Source of the DNA: AC-37 sp036389295
GTDB lineage: Bacteria; Actinomycetota; Thermoleophilia; Solirubrobacterales; Thermoleophilaceae
Direction of reading: 5' to 3'
Assembly: GCA_036389295.1 (NCBI GenBank)
Contig: DASVQB010000004.1
Coordinates: forward strand, 1-64,000
DNA: 64,000 nucleotides
Positions within the stretch are counted from its first letter, which is position 1, and every line of letters begins with the position of its first letter. Positions 11,055 to 18,853 of this stretch are shown one piece after another. Below the pieces are notes generated by a model that did no database searches, was not told where the DNA came from, and saw nothing but the letters and a program-made list of their open reading frames with translations. Position numbers and translations under genes: made by a program.

Positions 11055-12098
11055 ATGGCTGAGAGCGCCCTCGACTCGCGGTTGGAGGACCTGCTTCGGC
11101 GAGCAGAGGAGGCCGGCTCGCTCGACTTCTCGGAGGTGGCGGAGGCGGTCGAGGACCTCGAGGTCGACGACGAGCGGCTCGAGGCGCTGTACGGCGAGGC
11201 GCAGCGGCGCGGGATCGAGCTGGTCGACAGCCGCGAGCGCGACGGCGGCGAGCCGGCGTACACGAACGAGGCGGTCGCGGAGGCCACGAGCGACTCGCTC
11301 CAGCTCTTCCTCCGGGACGTGTCCCAGCGGCCGCTCCTGACCGCGCAGGAGGAGATCCGGCTGGCCAAGCGGATCGAGCGCGGCGACCAGGCCGCCAAGG
11401 ACCGCATGATCGAGGCCAACCTGCGGCTGGTGGTGGCGAACGCCAAGCGCTACCGGGGGCTCGGGCTCCCGTTCCTCGACCTGATCCAGGAGGGGATCCT
11501 GGGGCTGATCCGGGCGGTTGAGAAGTTCGACCACCGGCGCGGGTTCAAGTTCTCCACCTACGCGACGTGGTGGATCCGGCAGGCCATGCAGCGCGGCCTC
11601 CAGCACCAGTCGCGGACGATCCGCATCCCCGTGCACATCGGCCAGGAGCTGACGCGGCTGCGCGCCACCGAGCGGCGGCTCACGACCGAGCTCGGCCGCG
11701 ACCCGACCGTCGAGGAGCTCGCAGCCGCGCTCGAGCTCGACCCGGCGCGCATCGAGGAGCTGCGCTCGGCCGAGCGGATCCCGGTGAGCCTCGAGACGCC
11801 CGTCGGGGGGGAGGGCGAGGCCGAGCTGGGGTCGCTGCTGCCGTCGGACGCGCCGAGCCCGCTGGAGGAGGTGGCGGTCGAGCTCGAGGAGAAGTCGATC
11901 CACCACGCACTGGCGCGGCTCGACGAGAACGCGCGGCGGGTGATCGAGATGCGGTTCGGGCTCGGCGGCGAGGAGCCGCTCACGCTGCGCGAGGTGGCGA
12001 AGCGGATGGGCCTCTCGCCCGAGGGCGTGCGCAAGCTGGAGCGCCGGGCGCTCCGCAAGCTGGGCGAGGAGCGCGAGCTCCAGGCGCTGGCGGCGTAG
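11055..12098 (+). CDS. RNA polymerase sigma factor, sigma-70 family (RpoD/SigA-like)
   Basis: 347 residues. Region 1.2 (LFLRDVSQRPLLTAQEEI) is followed by region 2 (DLIQEGILGLIRAVEKFD and FSTYATWWIRQAM), region 3 and the region 4 helix-turn-helix (LTLREVAKRMGLSPEGVRK), all complete. This is the principal-type architecture with a short acidic N-terminus, so it recognises -35/-10 promoters. The window alone cannot show whether it is the essential factor or a paralogue. A TATTCT box at 11042-11047 lies 7 bases before the ATG at 11055 and favours it over the GTG at 11052, which suggests a leaderless message. Confidence 0.93.
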   Translation: MAESALDSRLEDLLRRAEEAGSLDFSEVAEAVEDLEVDDERLEALYGEAQRRGIELVDSRERDGGEPAYTNEAVAEATSDSLQLFLRDVSQRPLLTAQEEIRLAKRIERGDQAAKDRMIEANLRLVVANAKRYRGLGLPFLDLIQEGILGLIRAVEKFDHRRGFKFSTYATWWIRQAMQRGLQHQSRTIRIPVHIGQELTRLRATERRLTTELGRDPTVEELAAALELDPARIEELRSAERIPVSLETPVGGEGEAELGSLLPSDAPSPLEEVAVELEEKSIHHALARLDENARRVIEMRFGLGGEEPLTLREVAKRMGLSPEGVRKLERRALRKLGEERELQALAA

Positions 12099-12465
12099 CG
12101 GCCGCCGGCCTTCGCGCTTCGGGTGCGCCGCCGCTCCGGCCCGCTCCCGTCAGGCCGCCGGCCCCGCTCCGTACGGCCGGCTCCGCTCCGTACGGCCGGC
12201 TCCGCTCCGCTCCGCTCCGGCCGGCCGGCCCGCCCCGCTCCGTCCGGGCTTTTTGCCCCCGGCCCCCGCGCGTAACAACCGCTCGACCCGGGCATATACG
12301 GCTCGACGGCCGAGGACGGCACCCCCCGCCGCCCGGTCCTACCCCTCCGAGCCCCCCCGCCTTCCGCCCCGACACACGGGTCATTACCTCGTTCCGGGGA
12401 TCCGTCGCGCGCCCAAATGGACGGCGATGTTTACCCGTCCGACAGTTGCGGCAACATCACGGGTG
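12099..12465 (+). repeat. Gene-free stretch with two tandem 19-base units and CCGCT pentamers
   Basis: This 367-base gap holds two exact copies of GCTCCGTACGGCCGGCTCC (12166-12184, 12185-12203) followed by CCGCT/GCTCC pentamer runs. A small GGGC-TTTTT-GCCC hairpin at 12246-12258 may help end sigma-factor transcription. The rest (about 12260-12460) is less G-rich and may carry the promoter of the next gene, but no convincing box was found. Confidence 0.7.
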
Positions 12466-12888
12466 ATGGCTACGACCACCAGGGACCGGACGATCGACGC
12501 CCACTGCCCCCACTGCCTCCTCGTCGTCGAGGAGGGGGTCCCGGCCGAGTGGCCGCCGGCCCCCGCCCGCTGCCCGCACTGCCGGCTGATGATCGGCGTC
12601 GGCCGTGCGCGCGAGGAGGGCGACGGCGCGCCGGGCGCGCGCGGCGCGGCCGCCGGGGTGTTCGCCCGGGAGGCCCTCCGCGCTCGCGACGAGGCGACCG
12701 ACGTCTCGGTCGACGAGGTGGTCGACGGCATCCGGACGGTGGCCGAGGAGCTCGGCTCGCCGCCCGAGCGGCTCCTGATGGTCGACTACCAGCAGCGCGC
12801 CGCCGACGACGACAGCCTGCCGGGCCTGACCGACATCTTCGCCGCGTTCGGCAGCTGGAAGCGCGCGCGGCGCGAAGCCGCGGTCTGA
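12466..12888 (+). CDS. Zinc-ribbon protein with a HNH_repeat-like C-terminus
   Basis: 140 residues. The N-terminus has two CxxC knuckles (HCPHCLLVV and RCPHCRLMIG) that form a zinc ribbon. The C-terminal part (from DGIRTVAEELG to IFAAFGSWKRARREA) resembles the homing-endonuclease-associated repeat, with its LPgltDI..FGSW..A pattern; this is by eye and not certain. No nuclease residues are present, so a DNA-contacting accessory or regulatory role is a guess. The ATG at 12466 was chosen because the zinc ribbon follows at once and the upstream sequence is not protein-like. Confidence 0.65.
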   Translation: MATTTRDRTIDAHCPHCLLVVEEGVPAEWPPAPARCPHCRLMIGVGRAREEGDGAPGARGAAAGVFAREALRARDEATDVSVDEVVDGIRTVAEELGSPPERLLMVDYQQRAADDDSLPGLTDIFAAFGSWKRARREAAV

Positions 12889-13011
12889 CGGCCGCGCGCT
12901 GGCGGCGGATCGCCGGCGGCGCCTGACCGGCCGCGCGCTGACCGGCGGCCGGGTCGCAGCCGCGCCCTGGCCGGCCCGCGGTCCCCGCCCTCGACTAGCA
13001 TGCCGCCTCGC

Positions 13012-13503
13012 ATGGCGGCCGCCGCGTTTGTCATCTCGTTCCTGCTGCTCGGGATCGGCGTCATCTTCGTCGCCTCCTCGGGCGGCCCCGGCCGCGCCCG
13101 CGAGGCCTACCTCACGGGCGGGCGCCGGGTGTTCCGCCTCGTCCTCCCCGTGCTCTACATAGGGATCGGCATAGCCGTCCCGATCGCCGTGATCGCCGGT
13201 CGCGACCGCGCCGAGGGCGGGTCCGGCCGGCTCAAGGACGAGAAGCCGTCGGCGCAGGTGGCCAAGGGGCGCGACGTCTTCCGCCAGACCTGCGCGAGCT
13301 GCCACAGCCTCGCCGCGGTCAACGCCCGCGGCGTGACCGGCCCGAACCTCGACCAGATCGGCCAGGTCACGAAGCAGCGGGTGCTGAGCGCGATCAAGGT
13401 CGGGGGCACCGGCCAGGGCCGCATGCCGCCGGAGCTGCTCCAGGGCGACGACGCCGAGGCGGTGGCCGCGTTCCTCTCGCAGGTCGCCGGCAGCGGGCCG
13501 TAG
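13012..13503 (+). CDS. Membrane-anchored c-type cytochrome
   Basis: 163 residues. Two N-terminal membrane segments (about residues 2-24 and 45-62) are followed by one cytochrome c domain. Its haem motif is C94-A-S-C-H98, and Met138 (QGRMPPEL) is the likely second haem ligand. It would carry electrons on the outer face of the membrane; the partner complex is unknown. A TAGCAT box (12996-13001) overlaps the earlier ATG at 13000, so the ATG at 13012 is the better start. A small 20-base direct repeat (GAGCCGCACGCCCG) lies just after the stop. Confidence 0.88.
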   Translation: MAAAAFVISFLLLGIGVIFVASSGGPGRAREAYLTGGRRVFRLVLPVLYIGIGIAVPIAVIAGRDRAEGGSGRLKDEKPSAQVAKGRDVFRQTCASCHSLAAVNARGVTGPNLDQIGQVTKQRVLSAIKVGGTGQGRMPPELLQGDDAEAVAAFLSQVAGSGP

Positions 13504-13607
13504 GCCCCGCGCCGAGCCGCACGCCCGCCACCGAGCCGCACGCCCGGCACCCCGCCGCTCCGTCCGACCGCTTCGCTTGGATCTGGGCGCCTTGTTACCA
13601 TTCCGCC

Positions 13608-13753
13608 GCTCGAAGCCGAGGTCCCGTCCACGGGCGGGGCACGGGGGAACCAGAGGCCGACCGGCCGGGGGCGAGTCGCCGCAGCGTGCGGCGTAGCGCA
13701 GCTCTTTCAGCGCGAGCCCGTCAGCTAACCCCGTAGGCGCACGAAAGAGAGAC
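13608..13753 (+). ncRNA. c-di-AMP riboswitch (ydaO-yuaA type)
   Basis: Conserved elements occur in the order expected for ydaO RNAs: ACGGGGGAACC, then GGGGGCGAGTCGCC, then GCGGCGTAG, then AGCCCGTCAGCTAACCCCG. A 7-base closing stem CTCTTTC (13702-13708) / GAAAGAG (13743-13749) ends 4 bases before the ATG at 13754. Its 3' strand includes the only purine-rich sequence able to serve as ribosome binding site. Ligand-stabilised pairing should therefore block translation. A TACCAT box at 13596-13601 could place transcription start near 13608. Confidence 0.85.
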
Positions 13754-14101
13754 ATGACCACCACCACAGCCCGCCTGCCGCGGGAACGCGAGGAGACGCC
13801 GGCCGCCGCTCGGCCGGAGTTGACCCTGCTCGTCACGCGCCGCGAGGACGACGAGCCGGTCCCCGCCGCCCGCGTGCCCGAGCCGCAGCGCCGCCCGGTC
13901 GCCGACCCGCAGCGCCGCCCGGTCGCCGACCCGCAGCGCCGCACCGTCGTCATCACCGGGCAGCGCCCGGAGCCGCGCCGGCGGCCGGCGACCGTCGACC
14001 GAGTCGGCCCGCGGCCGGACCGGATCGCCATGTGGGCCTTCCTCCTCGGGCTGTTCCTCGTCGTCGTGGCCACCGCCACGGCCGACGCCGCGCCGCTCTA
14101 G
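13754..14101 (+). CDS. Pro/Arg-rich single-pass membrane protein under riboswitch control
   Basis: 115 residues, no recognised family. The N-terminal 90 residues are disordered and rich in Arg, Pro and Glu, with a near-perfect repeated unit around DPQRRPVA (three copies, about residues 38-62). The C-terminus is one membrane helix (MWAFLLGLFLVVVATATA) followed by a short tail. It would sit in the membrane with the repeat region on one side, probably cytoplasmic given its positive charge. The c-di-AMP riboswitch directly upstream links it to cell-wall or osmotic homeostasis. The function is unknown. Confidence 0.75.
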   Translation: MTTTTARLPREREETPAAARPELTLLVTRREDDEPVPAARVPEPQRRPVADPQRRPVADPQRRTVVITGQRPEPRRRPATVDRVGPRPDRIAMWAFLLGLFLVVVATATADAAPL

Positions 14102-14155
14102 CGCGAGGCGGTCGCGCCCCGCTCGGTCGCGGCGGGGGCTTGCGTCCCGAGCTAT

Positions 14156-14179
14156 GCTTACTTCACGTAAGCAAGTTAC
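14156..14179 (+). promoter_or_regulatory. Palindromic operator, probably for the HxlR regulator
   Basis: GCTTAC (14156-14161), TTCAC, GTAAGC (14167-14172) is a perfect inverted repeat. A third half-site TTAC (14176-14179) follows and overlaps a second dyad, GTAA-gcaag-TTAC. It lies at a TATGCT box (14153-14158) upstream of the AhpD-like gene, whose neighbour is an HxlR regulator. Confidence 0.6.
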
Positions 14180-14220
14180 TCCGTGGCGGGCAAGGGCCCG
14201 CCGACGCGCGAGGACGCACG

Positions 14221-14790
14221 GTGCCCAAGAAGGCCAAGCAGAGCCGGTTCCACATCCACGACGAGCTGACAGCCCCGGAGCGCAGCCTGCCCGTTCTGAG
14301 GGGCGCGCTCTCGACCGGCGGCCAGCTCTCCAACCTGCTCGGCGTGCTCGCCGGCGCGCCGGCCGTCCTCAGGGCGTACGCCCGCTTCCGCTCCGAGCTG
14401 CGCCAGGGGACGCTCCCGCTCAAGACCCAGCAGCGCATCGCGCTCGGCGTCGCCGGCCACGAGGGCAGCGACTACGGCCTCGCCATGCTCCAGCGCACCG
14501 CGCGCGAGGCGGGCCTCGGACTGGACGAGATCGCGCTCGCCCGCGAGCTCGACTCCGCCGACCCGCGCGAGGCGGCCATGCTCGCCTTCGTGCGCGGCCT
14601 GCTCGAGAGCCCCGAGGTCCCGCCGCTCCACCTCCACGAGGAGGCCCGCGAGGCCGGCTGGGACGACGAGCAGCTCCTGGAGGCCACCGCCCACGTGGCC
14701 CTCGCGCTCTTCCACAGCCTCGTCACCCGCGGCGGGAGCGTTCCGGTGGACGGCTCGGCCGAGGAGACTCGGCTGCGTCACGCGGCCTAG
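14221..14790 (+). CDS. AhpD/carboxymuconolactone-decarboxylase-like protein
   Basis: 189 residues, all helical in pattern, resembling the AhpD-like superfamily (LKTQQRIALGVAGHEGSDYGLAML, then ATAHVALALFHSLV). The usual CxxC peroxidatic pair is absent: the place where family members have xCxxCxxxH reads GHEGSDYG here, so thiol peroxidase activity is doubtful. The GTG start at 14221 follows a purine-rich GAGGAC. The gene is preceded by the dyad operator and followed by an HxlR regulator, a common pairing for redox or electrophile-induced genes. Confidence 0.7.
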   Translation: MPKKAKQSRFHIHDELTAPERSLPVLRGALSTGGQLSNLLGVLAGAPAVLRAYARFRSELRQGTLPLKTQQRIALGVAGHEGSDYGLAMLQRTAREAGLGLDEIALARELDSADPREAAMLAFVRGLLESPEVPPLHLHEEAREAGWDDEQLLEATAHVALALFHSLVTRGGSVPVDGSAEETRLRHAA

Positions 14791-14804
14791 GTACGATCAT
14801 GGGG

Positions 14805-15185
14805 ATGGCCGCCCCTAGTGCAGGAGCGACCGAGGGCAGGGGTGCCGCGACCGGCACGGCGGGTCGCCAGGTCGGCGACCGCGAGGCGTGCTGCTCGCTC
14901 TACCACCGAGCCGTCGAGCTGATCGGCAAGCGCTGGTCCGGAGCGATCCTGCTCGTGCTCCTCGACGGCCCGCTCCACTTCTCGGAGATCCGCCAGCTCG
15001 TGCCCGACATCTCCGACCGCCTCCTGTCCGAGCGCCTAAAGGAGCTGGAGGGGGAGGGGATCGTCAAGCGCCACGTGATCGACGGCTCGCCCGTCCGGGT
15101 CGAGTACCGCCTGACGAAGAAGGGCCTCGCGCTCGAGTCGTCGGTGCGCGAGCTCCAGGGCTGGGCGCGAAGCTGGTTGGCGTAG
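14805..15185 (+). CDS. HxlR-family winged-helix transcriptional regulator
   Basis: 126 residues. The HxlR core is complete: an N-terminal Cys pair (REACCSLYHRAVELIGKRWS), the recognition part HFSEIRQLVPDISDRLLSERLKEL, and the wing RVEYRLTKKG. Members bind dyads as dimers, often respond to aldehydes or disulfide stress through the N-terminal Cys, and usually control the adjacent gene. A TACGAT box (14792-14797) lies 7 bases before the ATG at 14805, so this ATG is preferred to the one at 14799. It probably acts on the dyad at 14156-14179. Confidence 0.9.
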   Translation: MAAPSAGATEGRGAATGTAGRQVGDREACCSLYHRAVELIGKRWSGAILLVLLDGPLHFSEIRQLVPDISDRLLSERLKELEGEGIVKRHVIDGSPVRVEYRLTKKGLALESSVRELQGWARSWLA

Positions 15186-15282
15186 CCGCCGCGCGGGGGT
15201 CCGCGGCCGCACCGCGCCGGCCGGACCGGCGCCGCTAGCCTACGCCGCCTCCGCCGCCGACCCCGACCGCAGGAGGAGGCCG

Positions 15283-16632
15283 ATGGCCGCCGACCAGCCC
15301 AAGACCGCCGACGACGTCAAGGCGATCGTCGAGGACCAGAGGATCCGGTTCATCCGGCTCTGGTTCACCGACATCCTCGGCCAGCTCAAGAGCTTCTCGA
15401 TCAACGCCGAGGAGCTGGACGACGCGTTCGAGGGCGGCATGGGGTTCGACGGCTCGTCGATCACCGGCTTCAACGCGATCGAGGAGTCGGACATGATCGC
15501 GAACCCCGATCCCTCGACGTTCGCGGTCCTCCCGTGGCGGCCCGAGGACCGCGGGGTCGGCCGGATGTTCTGCGACGTGGTCACCCCCGACCGCCAGCCG
15601 TACGAGGGCGACCCCCGGCACGTGCTGCGCCGCGCCCTCCAGCGGGCGGAGTCGATGGGCTTCGACGCCTTCAACGTCGGCCCCGAGCTCGAGTTCTTCT
15701 ACTTCCGCAACGCCCATCCCGAGGGCGACCCGGAGACCCTGGACGAGGGCGGCTACTTCGACCTGACGACGCTCGACGCCGGATCCGACGTCCGCCGCGA
15801 GACCGTCCTCGCCCTCGAGCAGCTCGGCATCCACGTGGAGTACACGCACCACGAGGTCGGACCGTCGCAGCACGAGATCGACATGCGCTACGCGCCGGCG
15901 CTGAAGATGGCCGACGACTGCATGACGTACCGCATCACGGTCAAGGAGTACGCGATGAAGTACGGCTGGCACGCGACGTTCATGCCCAAGCCGCTGTTCG
16001 GCGAGAACGGCTCCGGCATGCACACGCACCAGTCGCTCTTCAAGGAGGGCCGCAACGCGTTCTACGACGGCGACGACCAGTACTACCTGTCGCCGACCGG
16101 CAAGGCGTTCATCGCCGGCCAGCTCCGCCACGCCCGCGAGGTCTCGTCGATCTTCGCCCAGTGGGTGAACTCCTACAAGCGGCTCGTGCCCGGCTACGAG
16201 GCCCCGGTGTACGTCGCCTGGTCGCGGCGCAACCGCTCGGCGCTCGTCCGGGTGCCGCTCTACCACCCGGGCAAGGAGCAGGCGACGAGGATGGAGCTGC
16301 GCTGCCCGGACCCGGCCTGCAACCCGTACCTGACGTTCGCGGTCCTGCTCCAGGCCGGGCTCGAGGGGATCGAGAAAGGCTACGAGCTGCCGGAGCCGAT
16401 GGAGCAGAACCTCTACCACCTCTCGCCCGACGACCGCCGCCGCCGCGGCATCGAGCAGCTCCCCGAGACGCTCGGCGAGGCGATCGAGCTGACCCACGAC
16501 TCCGAGCTCGTGCTCCGCACGCTCGGCGAGCACATGTTCAGCCGCTACGTCGAGCTGAAGCGCAAGGAGTGGGAGGAGTACCGTGTCCAGGTCTCCCGGT
16601 GGGAGCTCGACAAGTACCTGGCGGTGCTGTAG
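15283..16632 (+). CDS. glnA: Glutamine synthetase type I
   Basis: 449 residues, the shorter GSI form. Motifs present are GFDGSSITGF, the metal-binding ELEFFYF, HHEVGPSQHEID, the ATP-site NGSGMHTHQSLF and the substrate loop NRSALVRVP. The C-terminus ends soon after VELKRKEWEEYR and lacks a recognisable adenylylation tyrosine, so feedback inhibition or transcription is the likelier control. It makes glutamine from glutamate and ammonia, complementing gltBD at the start of the window. A TAGCCT box (15235-15240) and AGGAGGAGG just before the ATG mark a normal leadered start. Confidence 0.95.
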   Translation: MAADQPKTADDVKAIVEDQRIRFIRLWFTDILGQLKSFSINAEELDDAFEGGMGFDGSSITGFNAIEESDMIANPDPSTFAVLPWRPEDRGVGRMFCDVVTPDRQPYEGDPRHVLRRALQRAESMGFDAFNVGPELEFFYFRNAHPEGDPETLDEGGYFDLTTLDAGSDVRRETVLALEQLGIHVEYTHHEVGPSQHEIDMRYAPALKMADDCMTYRITVKEYAMKYGWHATFMPKPLFGENGSGMHTHQSLFKEGRNAFYDGDDQYYLSPTGKAFIAGQLRHAREVSSIFAQWVNSYKRLVPGYEAPVYVAWSRRNRSALVRVPLYHPGKEQATRMELRCPDPACNPYLTFAVLLQAGLEGIEKGYELPEPMEQNLYHLSPDDRRRRGIEQLPETLGEAIELTHDSELVLRTLGEHMFSRYVELKRKEWEEYRVQVSRWELDKYLAVL

Positions 16633-16647
16633 CGAGGAGGGGTTCCG

Positions 16648-16929
16648 ATGGCGATCAAGCTCCATCGGTGCGGGGCGATGTGGATGAAGGGCCCGCACCC
16701 GTGCTGGAAGGTCCAGAAGGCGCTCGACGAGGCCGGCGTGGAGTACGAGGTGGTCAAGCACCCCGGGCTGCCGCGCGGGCGGCGGAAGGAGCTCGCGGAG
16801 CTGACCGGGCAGAAGCTCCTGCCAGCGCTCCAGCTCGACGACGGCACGGTGGTCCGGGAGGAGTCGTCGGCCATGGTCGAGCGGATCAAGGCCGGCGAGC
16901 TGCGCGCCGGCGACACGGCGCCCGCCTAG
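16648..16929 (+). CDS. Glutaredoxin/GST N-terminal-like thioredoxin-fold protein
   Basis: 93 residues with the beta-alpha-beta start of the GST N-terminal domain. The active-site region is KGPHPCWKV with one Cys, and the cis-Pro is in KLLPALQLDDG followed by the glutathione-type EESSAM. It stands alone without the C-terminal helical GST domain. A thiol-disulfide or conjugating role is likely, but the partner is unknown. It begins 15 bases after glnA with a GAGGAGG site (16634-16640), so it is co-transcribed with glnA. Confidence 0.8.
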   Translation: MAIKLHRCGAMWMKGPHPCWKVQKALDEAGVEYEVVKHPGLPRGRRKELAELTGQKLLPALQLDDGTVVREESSAMVERIKAGELRAGDTAPA

Positions 16930-16939
16930 CCTCCGCGCA

Positions 16940-18136
16940 ATGCCGGCCCCGAGGGGTTTCGCCGCGCTCGCGGCCCTCGCGGCCGCGCTCGTCGCGGCGC
17001 CGCCGGTCGCCGCCCTGCCCGACTGCTCGCCGCTGCCCGCCGCGCGCACGATCCTGTCCGGCCAGGGCCGGCTCGAGTCGATCATCGCGGACGCTCGCGG
17101 GCGGCTCTACTTCACCGACCTGAGCGACGCGAAGCTGCGGCGCCTCGACGCGCCGGGCGCCGAGCCGAAGGTGCTGGTCGAGGGCATCAACGGACCGGGC
17201 GGGCTCGCCTGGAACCTCGACGGCAGCCTGGCGCTCGGCTTCAACGGCGGCACGCAGAACTCGGTGTCGGACGGCCAGGACGGCGGCTTCATGCGGGTCG
17301 ACCCCGAGTCCGGCAGGTCCGAGGTCGCGACGCGCGGGATGGGGATGGCGAACGGCGTCGTGCGGGGGCCGGACGGGGCGCTCTACGGCTCGAACGACTT
17401 CGCCGGCGGGGTGGACCGGTTCTTCAACGGCAGCGTCGAGGACGACTGGGCCAAGATCGAGACCGCGAACGGCCTCGCGATCGACACGGCCGGCCGCTAC
17501 CTCTACGCCGCGCAGACGTTCAAGCCGGCGTCGATCGCCCGGGTCGAGCTCGCTCACCCCGAGCGGGTCGAGTCGTTCTTCGACGCCGCGGGGCCGGACG
17601 TCGCGGCCGGGCCGGACGGCATGACGCGCGACGACCGCGACCGCCTGTTCGTCGCCGCGAACGGGGCGGGGGAGGTGTGGCGGATCGACCCGGACCGCAG
17701 CGCCTGCGCGCTGGCCCGAGGGATCCTGAACGCGAGCGCCGTGAACTGGGGCGGCGGCGCGCCCGGCTTCCCCGCCCGCAACCTCTACGTGGTGGCGTTC
17801 TCCGGCGTGATCGTCGAGCTGGCCGACGCGACCGACGACCCGCCGCCCCCCGGCCCGCCCCGCTCCGCCGAGCGGCCGCGCCTGCTGCTCTCCGTGAGCC
17901 CCGCGACGGTGCGCCGGCGCACGCGGCGTCGCTTCACGCTCCGGGTGACGACGCCCGCGCAGCCCGCCGGCCCGGTCGCCGGCGCGACGGTCCGGATGGG
18001 CAACCGCCGGGCGAGGACCGACTCGAAGGGGAGGGCGACGCTGACGGTGAGCTGGTTCCACCCGGGCTCGAAGGACGCCCGCGCGTCGCTGGCCGGCTAC
18101 CGCAGCGCGACCGCCCGCGTACGCGTGGCGCCCTGA
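16940..18136 (+). CDS. Secreted SMP-30/gluconolactonase-like beta-propeller with Ig-like tail
   Basis: 398 residues. A signal peptide (about 1-26) leads into a six-bladed propeller (LESIIADARGRLYFTDLSD, then NGPGGLAWNLDG, then MANGVVRGPDGALYGSND) of the SMP-30/strictosidine synthase-like type. A Pro-rich linker and a C-terminal Ig/carboxypeptidase-regulatory-like module (GATVRMGNRRARTDSKGRA) follow. Lactonase activity is possible but the catalytic metal ligands were not verified. A TAGCCT box (16927-16932) shares the preceding stop codon and lies 7 bases before the ATG, so the gene probably has its own leaderless promoter. Confidence 0.8.
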   Translation: MPAPRGFAALAALAAALVAAPPVAALPDCSPLPAARTILSGQGRLESIIADARGRLYFTDLSDAKLRRLDAPGAEPKVLVEGINGPGGLAWNLDGSLALGFNGGTQNSVSDGQDGGFMRVDPESGRSEVATRGMGMANGVVRGPDGALYGSNDFAGGVDRFFNGSVEDDWAKIETANGLAIDTAGRYLYAAQTFKPASIARVELAHPERVESFFDAAGPDVAAGPDGMTRDDRDRLFVAANGAGEVWRIDPDRSACALARGILNASAVNWGGGAPGFPARNLYVVAFSGVIVELADATDDPPPPGPPRSAERPRLLLSVSPATVRRRTRRRFTLRVTTPAQPAGPVAGATVRMGNRRARTDSKGRATLTVSWFHPGSKDARASLAGYRSATARVRVAP

Positions 18137-18227
18137 GGCCGGCGCAGCGCGGCCGCGAGTCGCTCGCCGCGACGGTCGACGTGACACTCCCGGGGGCGAA
18201 GATCGGCCGTCTCGGCCTTACCCGAGC

Positions 18228-18695
18228 ATGGAGTTCGAGCGGCTCGTGTACGAGACGGTGCGGCACGGCCTCGCGCGGCAGGAGGAGGTGCTGCGCGAGC
18301 TGCGTGCGGGCACCGGCGTCCTGCTCGGCGGCGCGTCGGTCGCCGCGTCCTTCCTGGGCCGCGAGGCGTTCGACGGAGATGCCTGGCTGCCCCTGGTCGC
18401 CCTGGCGCTCGGCGCCTTTGCCGTGTCGATGGTGACGAGCATCTACGTCCTCGTTCCGAGTCGCGATCTCTCGTTCACCCAACCGGCCTCCGTCCTCTAT
18501 GCCGCCCTGTACGACTTCCGCGAGGAGATGAGCGAGGTGTACCGCCGGATCGCGTACGACCTCGATCGGGTCTGGGAACGCAACGACGCACGGCTGACCC
18601 GCTTGACCCGCGCGTGGCGCGTGGCGGCGGGTGCGCTCGTCGTGGAGATCCTCGCGCTCGTCGTTCTGACCAGCGGTACCATCGGACGGCCATGA
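18228..18695 (+). CDS. Uncharacterised small membrane protein (three predicted helices)
   Basis: 155 residues, family not recognised. An amphipathic N-terminus precedes two close membrane helices (about residues 27-45 and 50-72). A charged middle helix (FREEMSEVYRRIAYDLDRVWERND) follows, then a third membrane segment near the C-terminus. The layout recalls the 2TM/3TM effector-like membrane proteins found near nucleotide-signalling genes, but no such gene is adjacent and this is only a shape comparison. The stop overlaps the start of the 53-residue gene (ATGA). Confidence 0.7.
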   Translation: MEFERLVYETVRHGLARQEEVLRELRAGTGVLLGGASVAASFLGREAFDGDAWLPLVALALGAFAVSMVTSIYVLVPSRDLSFTQPASVLYAALYDFREEMSEVYRRIAYDLDRVWERNDARLTRLTRAWRVAAGALVVEILALVVLTSGTIGRP

Positions 18696-18853
18696 CCGAA
18701 GATCGGCAGGGAAGAGCTGCTTCGGGGCCGCCGCCTCCGCCGCCGCCCATCCCGGGGTTCGCCCGTCCCGACGTCTCGTCCGCGCCCGCGTTCGAGAGCG
18801 TCTTCCGCGTCGGCCGCTGGCTCAGGCGGCTCGTCAGCCGCCGGCCGGCCTAG
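18692..18853 (+). CDS. 53-residue proline-rich peptide coupled to the membrane protein
   Basis: The peptide has a polar start (MTEDRQGRAASG), a run of seven prolines followed by IPGFARPD, and a basic C-terminal amphipathic helix (FRVGRWLRRLVSRR). No known family. The ATG at 18692 overlaps the stop of the preceding gene, and the composition matches the neighbouring coding sequence. The poly-Pro run and basic helix suggest a membrane-surface or protein-binding adaptor. It is convergent with and 1 base from the stop of the thioredoxin-domain gene. Confidence 0.6.
   Translation: MTEDRQGRAASGPPPPPPPIPGFARPDVSSAPAFESVFRVGRWLRRLVSRRPA

Noticed and set aside
14032..14220. In-frame extension upstream of the AhpD-like gene
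   Set aside because: It would cover the dyad operator and the previous gene's end; the GTG at 14221 gives the conserved protein start.
15235..17085. Minus-strand open frame opposite glnA
   Set aside because: Antisense shadow of glutamine synthetase; no motif.
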